64,000 nt of DNA, taken from contig JAKCOZ010000001.1 of assembly GCA_022605955.1 (NCBI GenBank), positions 16,732,146 through 16,796,145 on the forward strand. Direction: 5' to 3'. The DNA is from Rallus limicola (taxonomy: Eukaryota > Chordata > Aves > Gruiformes > Rallidae). The notes under the pieces were generated by a model. That model ran no database searches. It saw only the letters and a list, made by a program, of their open reading frames with translations, and was not told where the DNA came from. Positions 1 through 11,000 of this stretch are shown in pieces (the first letter of the stretch is position 1; each line of letters begins with the position of its first letter). Position numbers and translations under genes: made by a program.

Positions 1-250
1 TTCAACTTCTGTCTGGTGGTGCCAGTTGTTTTTATTCCACTTTTGGGGTACCCCTGAGCCCTGCTTTTCCCTCTTTCAGCAGCACCCCTTCCCCACTCCC
101 TCTCCAGCACTTCACATCCCTTGTGACCCTTGCATGCCATGCTGGACAGGAGCAGCTTTGGGCAGCCTCGGGAAGGGCTGGTGTTCCTTGGCGGGATCAT
201 TTCTGGATGTAGCTGCCAGCTGACAATACTGTGAAGTGATCTTTTCCCCT

Positions 251-296
251 GTGGTTCACACTCTACAGTGTGTGTGGTTCACACTCTTCAGTGTGT
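251..296. repeat. Two-copy 23-bp tandem duplication
   Basis: Two adjacent 23-bp units (251-273 and 274-296) begin GTGGTTCACACTCT and end CAGTGTGT. They differ at a single position (A versus T). The near identity indicates a recent local duplication. No function is implied. Confidence 0.9.
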
Positions 297-1649
297 GTTC
301 AGGTGACGGAGTGACTGTAGTGTTCCTGATGTTCTTCTTGGCTGGGGCTGGTGGGGAGCGTGACCGTGCAGTCGCACTCAGTTTCGTTACTGGGGAGTTT
401 GCAGAAAGTGAACTCTGCCCACATGAAGCTTCCAAAGTCATTTGGCATCGGTTAAATCCCTCAGCCCTCTCAGGACTTGGCTTTGGCACTGGCTGAGGGT
501 GGACAAGAAAATAAATCCAGCTCTAGGGAGCTTGGTACTGGGTCAAAACTGCTGCCGCTACACGGTAGAAAATGCTGATCCAGTATGAACTCACTTTGCT
601 GCTTCAGATGTGTTTAGAAAACAATGTTGGCTTAACTCTGTACTGGCAAGGTTTATGTTGCATTGGGTATTATCTATCTGCACCACTCCTGCTTGATGCT
701 GGCTCAAGTGTTGTTTGTCTTTCCACATCTGGTACGCACTGGGGATCATGTGTGCGCTGGCTAATTTGACAGATGCAGTTGCATGCCGCAGCCAGCCTGG
801 TTCAGTCCCTCCTGTCGGGCAAGCTGGTTCGAAAGAGAGTTGAATTACAGTCTTAGCAGGGAGCAAGCCATGTCCCACACCAGGCAGTTGCTCTCTCAGG
901 ACTTACAACTGACCTTGTCTTCTGAGTGCCTTGAGAACTGATGCACGGTGAGCTACAGGTCTCTGTAGCTCCATCTCTCCTAGCACCACCCAAGGTCCAG
1001 GGAGATCCTACAGAGACAAGTATGATCTCTGGCTTGTGGCCACATCTCTGCCTGGCTCTCCCCATGGGGTTTTGATCAATGTCTCACACACTGCTTACTG
1101 CCCTAGACAGTATATCTGCGGGGATGAAATTATGGTGCTGTCTGGGAGGAGGGCAGTCATTATACTGAGGAAGGGGAGGGAAGTGTCTCAGCAGAAGAAT
1201 GTTTCTCTCCAGCCCTGAGTAGCTCACAGCCCCAGAGTCAGTTCATGGGGCCCAGGATAGGCGTCTCTCACAGGATCACGTTGGCAGGAAACAGGGATAT
1301 TCTGTGGGCAAAAGCTTGTGACAGTCCCATCAGAGGCAGGTGCTCACTTGGGACAGAGCATGAGCTCTAACCCTTAGGGTTATGCTGCAGGAACTTTTCC
1401 CAGATCTGTCACTCAGGTGTTTGTGTTGCTGCACGAGGTAGTTTTGTTTGGGGGAGGGCAAGAAGATGATGGGGAGCAGTTGCCTTATGCTTATGTGTGG
1501 ATGTGTGCAAGTCCCTGGTGTTAGTGAGGAGCATTTGCTGACCAGTTTTTGCAGTTTGTAGTCAGTTTTACTTTAAAACCCAGCAAGATGAGTTTTGGGG
1601 GATTGAATGTAAGAGATGAAACTGCCTACAAAACCTTGTTGCTAAGGAT

Positions 1650-1735
1650 TCCTAAATTCTAATCCCAGCAAAATCTCTCACTGGTCACCATGCTGTGCCT
1701 CAGTTTCCCCTACCTTTATGTGGGGCAGGCTGTAG
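1650..1735 (+). repeat. MIR-like SINE relic
   Basis: The string ATTCTAATCCCAGC is followed about 35 bp later by TGTGCCTCAGTTTCCCC. This matches the order of two well-known parts of the MIR SINE: the segment around 'tctagtcccagc' and the 'tgcctcagtttcc' segment of its core. Spacing is shorter than in the consensus as I remember it, so an internal deletion is likely. MIR copies are sparse in birds and old, which fits the divergence. A chance match of the second phrase alone would be possible; the two together make a relic more likely. Confidence 0.55.
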
Positions 1736-4339
1736 CCATAGACACTGTGGGAGAGGAAGTGGATGGGGAGGAGGGATGTGAAGGCATGCTCACCCATCGC
1801 ATGGTGCTTCAGGCTGCTCAGAAGGATGCTGTGGGCAAAGAGAGGTGCAGCCTGCGGGCTCTGCTGGCACGGCTGCCTGCTGACCTTCGCAGGGGGCTGG
1901 GTGCTGGAGGAGAATCCATAATGACCGGGGTGCTGTGTGCCAGGGCCAAGGCAGTGATTCAGTCAAGCCTCTGTTTGTTTGGGAAGAGAAAGGGAGTTTG
2001 TGGCTTGTCACTTGGGAAACAGAGTGGGGATTCAGCGGCGGAGAGCAGGCTTCTTGGCTGGGCCTCCCCGAGCAGCCACACTGTGTGTCTGTGTGGGTGT
2101 CAGGGGAGCACAGGGCACCCTGGTACAGGCCATGACTGGCGGCTGGTCATCTTCATCACCCCCCCGTCACTTCACCTCCCCTCGCGCAGTCTGCACAGCC
2201 CCTGCTGAGCAGCTGAGGACAGCCCGAGATGCGCACGCATGGCAGACCTGTGTACGTGAGGAGAGGGAGAGGAGTGAAAGCCTCCTCGGAAAGCAGCTGG
2301 ATGGGGTTGGTGCTACCTCGCTGCCTGGCTCAGCCTGCACAGCCTCTGCTCAGGTGTCCGTGCCGCTTCACGCCAGCCCCAGCAGGCACCTTCAGGAGGG
2401 TGTGCCTGCTGTATGCAGCCGGCTCATGGGATGGGGGGTTGTGTTGGGCTAACTCAGGGAATGAAGAAGAACTCCTTCTCCCCTGAGCTCCTTCTGTGTG
2501 TCATCCCTGCTGTGCTTCTTCAGGTGTGAGCCCTGCCTTGCTTCTTTAAAGTGGGGACCCACAGGCAGTGGAGGGACGTGTCACGGAGGGAAAGGAGATC
2601 GTGAGGCACATAGGTGTATGGAGGGGATGGAGACACCAAGAAAGAGGGAGGGCCTCAGAGGAAAAAGGGCAGGAGTGGCAAAGGAAGAGAGGGGTGGAAA
2701 GGGAGGCAGGAAGAGACCAGCATGTCCCCAGAGTGACATTGTAGTGTGGAAGTCTGTTAAATAGATATTGAAGGCTAGTGTTCAGCCTGACCATGTTTGT
2801 ACTGGGCACAGATGTGGTCTGAAAAGCTTTGGCAGGACCAGCTCTGCACAGGGGACTGCTCATTTTCCATCCACCTCTTCAAGCCAGGGGATGACCAGCC
2901 TGAGATTCCCTTTTCCTGCTCTGAGTTGTCTTCTCCTGTGCATGTTCCTCTGATCCTGATACAGAGAAGAGACCATTGATGAGAAGCCCTTCCCCATGTC
3001 CTCTGTCCTCCTGGCCCTGTGGAGTCAGAGGAGGTGAGTGTACTCTCCAGCACTGCTTGGAATTGCCTTGCTTTGTACTGGAGGGATGTTGGTGAGGTCT
3101 TAGGAGGAGCCACAGACTTGCCTGCAGGCTGATCCCCAAAAATGCTTACGGCCATGTTACCTTTCATAGGCAATGTCTACAGAGAATGAATTCAACACAC
3201 TACATGCACAGAGGTTTCTCTGCAATTCCCCCATCAACATGACCCGTAAGACCTGAATAGCAGCAATTAGAGACGAGGGAATTATGGAAGTTTCTCTTTG
3301 TCTTTTATGAAATACACTCAAGCATATTTCTGTCAGGTAAGGTCGGCATGCCAGGTCTGTCATGCAGTAGGTAGATTTCACACAGATGTTCTGAGTGTCA
3401 TTTTTGATGGGAGTGTGACAGTTTGGAGGTTTCCAGAAGTTGGAATGACAGTGTTGGCTTGCAGACAGGCTTGCAGGTGAACACTTACCCACAGCCTATC
3501 ATGCACTCACTGTGGTGAACCTGTGACACAAACCGGTGGGTGCTTCTTGCCCATCTTGAGCTTTCTTCCCATCGCCCAGCTGTAGGATCAGTGAGGCATG
3601 AAGTCAGTGGCATATCGGGGCTGTCCAGCTGTGCCCTGATCTGAACTCCCATGCCTTTTAAAGCCAGCCAGCATGGTGAGAGCTATTGAGAACCAGCCCA
3701 GCACAAAGAGAGAAACACTCATATAATGGGGCTACTTATTTGAGTTCCCCAGCATTTCCCATTGCGTTTCATGTCTTGGGGCTGATTCAGTTGAAAGGCA
3801 ATCAATGGCGCTAACAGCCCCGCATTGTTCTGCTCACCTTCTGATTTACTTCTTTTCATCTGTGCTGGGTTTCATCTCCTCCCAGGTTCATGCATCCCCC
3901 AGCACAGAGGTCACTTTCTTTTTATTGCACCTTAGGCTGTATATAATCAAGCTGGCTCCATTCCTGCCCTGAATCTTCTGAGGTCAAGATGGAAATCACT
4001 ATTCAGCCAGAGACCCAAACAAATGAGCAAAACTAGCCTGGTCGGTCAGAACAGGGTAGAAGTTATCCAAGAAAACTCGCACTGATCAATTCCAGTCACC
4101 TCCTGTGTTTAAAGTGACTCAGTATCTCCATTTTTAGGATGTTGCTGGGGAGCTGAATTCTCTTATGATTTATCTTATATCTGCTGTCCCTACCAACGGT
4201 GTTTGTGAGCTTCTTTTCCCTTATCTGCTTAGATGAGGAACTGTTGGAAACCATACCGGCAGATTAATGGGTGCTGGGACAAAGCCAATCATAAAAAAAC
4301 CCAAACCCCACTGAAAAAAACCACAAAACCTCCCCCCAC

Positions 4340-5092
4340 TTTCCCTGAACAATAAGTTATCAAGTCCAGATGGTTAAATCCGAGAGTTTGGAAGGAGCTT
4401 AAGTGATTGAGCTGCTAACAAAAATATGCAATCTCTTGGGGAAAAAAAAGCTACTGATTTGGGGAATTGGAGAAGACCAAATGTTGTACCTATATTTAAA
4501 AAAAGGCTCCAGTGATGATCCGGGGAATTAAAGATCAGTAAGCTTTGCATCTGTATCTGGGAAACTGGTGGGAATGATAATTAAAAAGCGATGCTTGAAG
4601 ACATCTGGAAGATTGTAGTCTGATAGGGCCTAACCAGCACGGGTTCTACAGAGGAAAACTGAGTTTTGCTAATCTCCTACAACTCTTTGAATGTGACAAT
4701 AAAGCAGTGGATAAAGGAGAACCAATTGATATAATGTATTTAGAGTTCCATAAGGCTTTTGCAAGATCCTACACAAGAGCTACTAAAGAAGCTAAGTAGT
4801 CAGTGAGAGACAAAATATTGACAGAGATCAAAAACTGAGTAGGAGACTGAAAGAATGAGGGGATTAAACAGCCAAGTTTCACCATGGCAAAAGGTTAATG
4901 TGGCCTCCAGGTTCTCCTCTAAATCCCATGTGATTTACTGTATTGTTTAATGACTTGGTAAGGTGGAAGGAAAGATATGCCATATGAAAATTTGCAGATG
5001 AGACAAAGTTATTAAGTTGGCTGTAGCCAGAAAGGGCTGTGAGAAACGCTGGAGGAAGAGAGTGAAGTTAAATGAAGGCACTGTGCTCTGGT
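4340..5092 (+). mobile_element. Ancient, highly decayed CR1-type LINE fragment (reverse transcriptase region)
   Basis: Translated piecewise on the + strand, this stretch retains the outline of a CR1/L3 reverse transcriptase. At 4636-4770 it reads through a 'HGFYRGKLSFANLL' segment and then 'IDIMYLEFHKAFA', the diverged counterpart of the usual (V/I)D(V/I)(V/I)YLDF.KAFD palm motif. At 4991-5005 it reads FADET, the counterpart of the catalytic FADDT box. In both motifs a catalytic aspartate is changed, and frames are broken by stops and indels between them. The element cannot code for an active enzyme. It is far more diverged than the CR1 copies at 54, 58 and 61 kb, so it is an old insertion. 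Both ends are uncertain by tens of bases. Confidence 0.75.
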
Positions 5093-8000
5093 GAGAGAAA
5101 TTCAGCGTCCATACATTCAAAGTAATGTGTGTCACAGGGCGGACTTGAACTCTTCAGATACCCCAGAGGTCCTGAATGAAGGCTATCAGCCAGATTAAAG
5201 TGTGGGTGGGGCTCAGGGAGCAATTTGCAGAGCTCTTTCGATGCTGTGCTGCCCTTGAGCAGGCAAAGTAGCTGTTTAGCTGGGAAGGCAGTGGGTAGAG
5301 GCTGCTCTGGAAGAGCTGTGAGGTTCTCAGTACACCTGTGGTGCTGCTTCATTTGGAGTTACATGCTGAACTGGGACAAGCCTGTTTCTGAAGGGATGAC
5401 GGAGAACTGGAAAGGCTCTGAGGTGAGGCAGAAAGCCTGTGAACATGCCCAAGTGAAGAGATGGAGGAGATGGGCTGCTGGTATCAGACAGGGGACTGGG
5501 AGCAGATGTTGAAAGGAAATAAAATTGTGTGAGTTATAAAGACATCTTTAACTCTTGGAATTGCCTGAGATCAGAAGCATACCCTGGATAGTTCCCAGCC
5601 ATTCCTGGGAGATTGCCTATGCTTCCACCTCCCCCCTGAGCTATGGATGTGGGAACCAGAGCCAGGATAACAGGGTATTGCAGTCTTTCCATTTGCATGG
5701 CCAAGCAAGAGCCCAGAATTAAAAATCTGCTGGGGCTGAAGGGAGAAAGGAAATCCCTAGGCCTATAGGAACTCTCAAACTTTTTCTGATTATTTCCTCC
5801 TCTCTCCATTGTAAGGTGCAAAGTCTATAACACCTCCTCCCTGTCCTACAGTATTTCCTACTCGGGAGCACGGTCCCAGCTCTTGGGGATGTTTTATTGA
5901 ATACATGATGTAAGGTGCTAACTGAGCCTGTTCACGGAGGTTGATTCCTAGCTATTTGTGTGTAGCACAGACAAATCTCAGACTCCTTGTAAGTATGTCT
6001 CCTTCCTGGGCAGCCCACGAGGTGTGAGTGGAGAGACTCCTTGCACAGCGAAACGTTTTTAAGCCAGGAAAACAAACACTGAGGTTCATCTCCTCGTGCC
6101 GCTCTTTGCTGGATCTCTGAGCTCTCTGGTATTCTTAGAGCTGTGATTTGCTTTGGAGGGTAGCTCAGAGCAACACCCACTGCAGCTGATGTGGATAGAG
6201 TGGGAACAGCTAGGCTTGCCTCCCAGTGCTGGAGACCTGGGTCAGTATCACACCTTTTCACAGGGTTAAAAGCTCCTGTATGGCCAGAGGAAACTTTGGC
6301 AGTGTTTCAAAGCTGACATCATCACAGCCCCTTGGAACCTCTGGGGTGGAAACGACATCTCCAGCACCTCTCCTGGAATCCAGGAGCCGGGGACTGCGGG
6401 GGCTGAGAGACGCTGACGTCACCCCTGCTGCGTGCCAGCAACCCCAAGGCTTCAGAGACGGCTTGATCACCACTATTATAGCACCTAAAAAGACCTCTGG
6501 GATCGTAAGATGATTGCATCTCTCTGCTCTATTACAGCAACCAATGAACCTCCGGGGCCAAAGGATAAATGCACCATCTCTGGAGTATTATAGCATTTAG
6601 AAACCTCGCTCACTGACTCACAGCTGTTTTCCCCCCTTCACCAGAACCACCTTCAACTTGTCTCAGCATCCAGCCACCTTCTCTGCTGAGGTGTAGCTGG
6701 ATTGTCCCCATGCTTTCACATCGTCTGGCTGTGTGCAGCACTGAGATGAGGCCACACTACCTTTTTGCTTCGAGTATCAGCGTTGTGATGCATTTGCTAG
6801 CCTTTTGCTCTATGAGTGCGGTAGGGACCACTGCAATAGACCATTTCCACTCTTAATACAGCATCGGGGAACCTGTGATACTGCTCTGCTGTGACAGATG
6901 ATCTGCTTCAGCCTGTTGCAGGGTGGGGGCTCTTCTCACACTGTTACACATATTTCAGAAGACACCTCAGCACCTGGGGATGGCCATGTCGCATCAGCAA
7001 CTGGAGCTTACAGACAGGAAGGGGGACACTTTGAGTGTCTGGTCAGCGATCCTGGCATTTAGAAAGCACAAATTAATTTCTCAGACACCCAAGAGAGGTG
7101 GAGTTCTGTCATGTTACGAACGTGACTTGTAGATTCTGGGGAAAATCCTAAAAGCTTTTGGTAATAGAGGTTTTAGTGAATTTAATGCCGATGGAATTAA
7201 AAGTCTCTAGGCACTCGTCGTGAATGGATTTACATCAGGGAGATTAGAAAAGGGAAAACATTATTGGTGTCCAGGAAACTCAGTAGAGCAGCTGTCAGCC
7301 GGTTGAGATGGAAAGTTCCCCAGTGGGCAGGGCCCTGTCAGCCAGGCAGCACACACTGCACACACTGCTGGGCTGGGGACATGCTCGGGCCCAGGGCCTC
7401 CCATGCAGACCCTCACGGCGGGAGGACGCTCCCAGCAGCTGCTTTGATGGACACATCAAATGTGAGCATGTGCAGTAACGGGCTCTCCATTTTGGCTCTT
7501 GTGCTCTCACTCAGAGACACATGTGAATTACCCAACGGCTTCTGGGCTTTCTCGGGGTGTTCTTTACCATTCACTCCTGCAGAGGAGTGTGGAGGAGGAA
7601 GACCTGCCCTCCCTGCCTACAGGGACACACTGCAAAACAGCCTCATCCTTCATGGATGGGCCTTTACTGTCCCCTTTCTTCACACCAGAGATGCACCTGG
7701 CATGTAGCTATGAAGTGTAACTAGTAAGTGCAGATAAATTAAAGGGGAGATGGGGCAAGATCCTTATGGAGGAATTCTGTGAGGTTTAGTAAATTCATAG
7801 GGATGATGTCCGACTCATGGAATCTCTGTAACCTGGGGAGCTGTTGCTGTATGTTGTCCAGGTTCTGCTCCTTTTTCCAAGGCCTCAGTGCTGGAGAAAG
7901 CATCCTGGGACCAGATGGCCCTTGCCTGTGCTCCTGGATAAGAAAGCCATGATCCTGGAGGGTTTGACCTTTCTTGGACGTCCCTGCTGAGGCTGGGTGG

Positions 8001-11000
8001 CTGAGGCTGTGCTCTTTGCTGAGGGATCATGGAGGCAAAAGAAGAAAAGACACCAAGAAACCTACAGGGAGAATGAGAAGGGCTTTGGCTTTAAGTACAC
8101 AAGCTGGTTATGCCCCTCTCAAGAAGGGTCTGAGAGCCAATTTGTCTGCTGTCCCTCTTGTTATTTCTCTCCAAAGTCCTCATCACTTGTTGGTGCATCT
8201 TCTTGAGAGCAGGGATCAGGGTTAATTCACCCTGTCTTTCTCCTTAAGTGGGACATCATCAAGCTGAGGACTCAATTCAAATGCTGCTTCAAAGACCTTT
8301 ATCTGCTCTGAAGTCTAGGAGAGGTGGTTGGGAGATCAGACCTTGCTAAAGGAGGGATCTCCCTGCCCTGGGGAAGATGGGCAGGAAAGACAGCAAGGTG
8401 CTTTGCCAGGGCAGGGAAGTAATAACCTGACTTTACCACCTAAGCACCACCTCTCTCAGCACACCAAGACTTACCCTTGCTTTGTAGGGTGAAGATAATG
8501 CCCTCACTACAGCATACAGCAGAGGGCTGGGATTCGTGACATCCCTTTTTTTCCTGTTGGCTCAGGGGGGGTTGGGTGAGAGGGGACAGCTGCTGGAGTG
8601 GCTGACAGTGCCCTCAAAACAAGGTCACTGGTATTGAGTACCAGGAGCAGGGCAGGCACTATGCCTGTGATGTCCCTCACAGTGAGTGGGTAGATGCCAT
8701 CAGGGGGTCCAGACAGGAGGAGGAGTAGATGGGAGAGAGGAAGGAGTGTGAGCAGTCTCAGTGCCTCCCCAGGGGGCCCCTCCTGTGCTGGCAGGAGGTG
8801 GTGGGAGTGTGGGGAATTGGGGAAGGGGGAGGCTCTGCTGTCAGGCTGGTACCCTGTGTTGCAGCAGGGCACTATGGCAGAGAGCCCTTGTCCCTGGGCC
8901 CCCATTCGTCAGCTGGGAGATGCAGCTAGGACAGAAGAGGGGCTTTTAAAAATAAAGCACAGAATTTAAAAACAAAAATATGAATAAGGGGATATGGCAA
9001 TGTGTGGTGAGCAATCAGCTGTGATGTCCGGGTAGGAACTTGAGGTGCAGGCCTAATCTGTGGTGGGGAAGGGAGTAAATGTGTTGTTGTGACTGCTTAT
9101 CCCAGAAAGGTGTCTGACCTGGCACTGCTGAGGATATGTTTGTCCTTCAGACATATTGCATCTGAGCTGCTGGGCATGCAGGCACCTGCCTTTGGATGGG
9201 TACACAGCCAGCTTGGGGCACACTTCTGCGTAGGTTGCGTTGGCACTGACAGAACTTGTGTATCTCAGCAAAGAGCTGCTCCAGGAACAGCTTCACAACT
9301 GCCACTGCAAAAACTCTTTTGTCCTTCCTGCATCCCGGGTGGAAGAGCTTCTATCCCACCATTGGCTTTCTTGAGAGACCTCTGTTTCTGTCAGTCCAGC
9401 CACCAGTTCAAAGAGAAGATAGGTGCAGGTGCCTCCCCGGTGCCAGGCAGCTGTGCTGGCTGCTGTTCATTCAGGCAGGACGTGTTCACCCCCTGTAAAC
9501 AGCAGTCATTGTCTATTCCCAGGCAGAGCCATGCTTCTGGAGGACATCTAGCACAACTAACTCATCATGACAACCAGCAACAACTTCAGGCTGCTTTCAG
9601 AGAGCTGTTTGTGGAATCACCTCAGCCCTTTAGCACAAGCTGTACACTTGCAGGAAGCCCTGCCACTGCAGAAAGAGGCTTCAGCTTCCTGCTAGTGGTG
9701 TGTCCCTGGCAAGTGCTGGTCCGTGGCTAACGTGTTCACTGCAGACAGGGCACCTATCAGACCTGTAGCAGAAGCAGTGGGTACAGCAACTTGAGCTGCT
9801 GTGAGCTTTCTTCACAGGCATGAGATGGGAGAAGGGAGTTCTTCGCCTCAGCGGGACCGCTGAGGGGGCTACGGGCTTTTCGGCCATAAGGGAGCCACGA
9901 TGCTGTCTGCAGCAAAAGACTGTGGTCCTCAGGCCTTGACTTTGATGAGAGCAGGCTCACGGACGCATGATGGGGCACACTCACCACTTTCCTGGAGCTG
10001 GGAAAAGCTACTTGAGGGCAGTCCCCAGGATTTTCAGGACCTGTCAGTTGCTTTCTGGTGCTGAGGAAATCTGAAGTTTTCCTGTTGGGACCAACTAGCA
10101 GAGATCTGAAGCACGATTAGCAGTGTTTATGCTCACTGTTTTTTTCAGAAGGTGATTGCAGAGCACTGGGCTGAAGAGAGTGTAGTGGAGGGTGGAGGCC
10201 AGGCGCACCTTGGGTTTATTGGAAGATTACAACATTGCCTGCAAATCCACGTGGCTGTCAGCATGGTTTATATTACCTGCACTGTGGTGGCAGGTTGTGT
10301 TCTCACAACGCGTGGGAAGGTGAGAGGGGGCACTTGTCATGGGGAGCTGCCTCTGGGCATTGCTATTTTCTACTTCAGCCTTGGAGTTGATGCACCTGGT
10401 AGTGTTGCAGGGTGACATGTATGAGGAAAGCTGACACCAGGCTGGAGGACCCATGAGACCGTATCATGATGTAGCCAACAAATTGAGCTGCTTGCTGCTG
10501 CTTTGATGTGATCATATGACAGTTTGATGCACTATTCAAAGCACTGGTTACAACTTCCTTATTCTTCTTTCCCAAGCACTTCGAGGCCAACCAATGTATT
10601 AATAAATTAGAGGGATTAAAATAAACAGTGCTTTGAAAATCATTAGGCATCCCAAATGCCTGGAAACAAACAGCAGTTGAAGTAAAAATACAAAATGCAA
10701 ATAGGCTAAGAACTGGGCCATAAAATATTGCAGCCTAGCCCTGGGACAGCTCTGGAAAGGAAAAAAAAAAAAAGTTTATTCCCTTATCTCTTTGGGTTGG
10801 GACAGATGAAATAGTACTGGAGTACAACGGATGAGGAATGGTCCCTGCCCCAGTTCCTGCAGTGGTACAGAGCCTGCCCCACCAGTGGCTTTCCTGGCTG
10901 CAGAACAGGGATGTGGGGAGATGAGGCCACAAGCACCAGCCACGGGCTGGAGCTAAGGCAAGATCTGAAGGCTGCAGACTGGAGACCATCTGGGTGAGCA

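Larger units (their letters stand above)
1..4335. other. Upstream noncoding DNA, left edge
   Basis: No exon or gene is supported here. Open frames are short, overlap on both strands, and show no recognisable domain. The longest (about 172 codons from 1690) starts inside a MIR-like relic and resembles no family I know. The only structured items are a 23-bp tandem duplication near 251 and the MIR-like fragment near 1650, listed separately. By recalled mammalian gene order MFNG should lie upstream of ELFN2, but nothing resembling its coding exons is visible. Confidence 0.6.

Noticed and set aside
9089..9730. 213-codon open frame on the + strand
   Set aside because: First codon is GTG, composition is unremarkable, there is no recognisable domain or splice structure, and overlapping frames exist.
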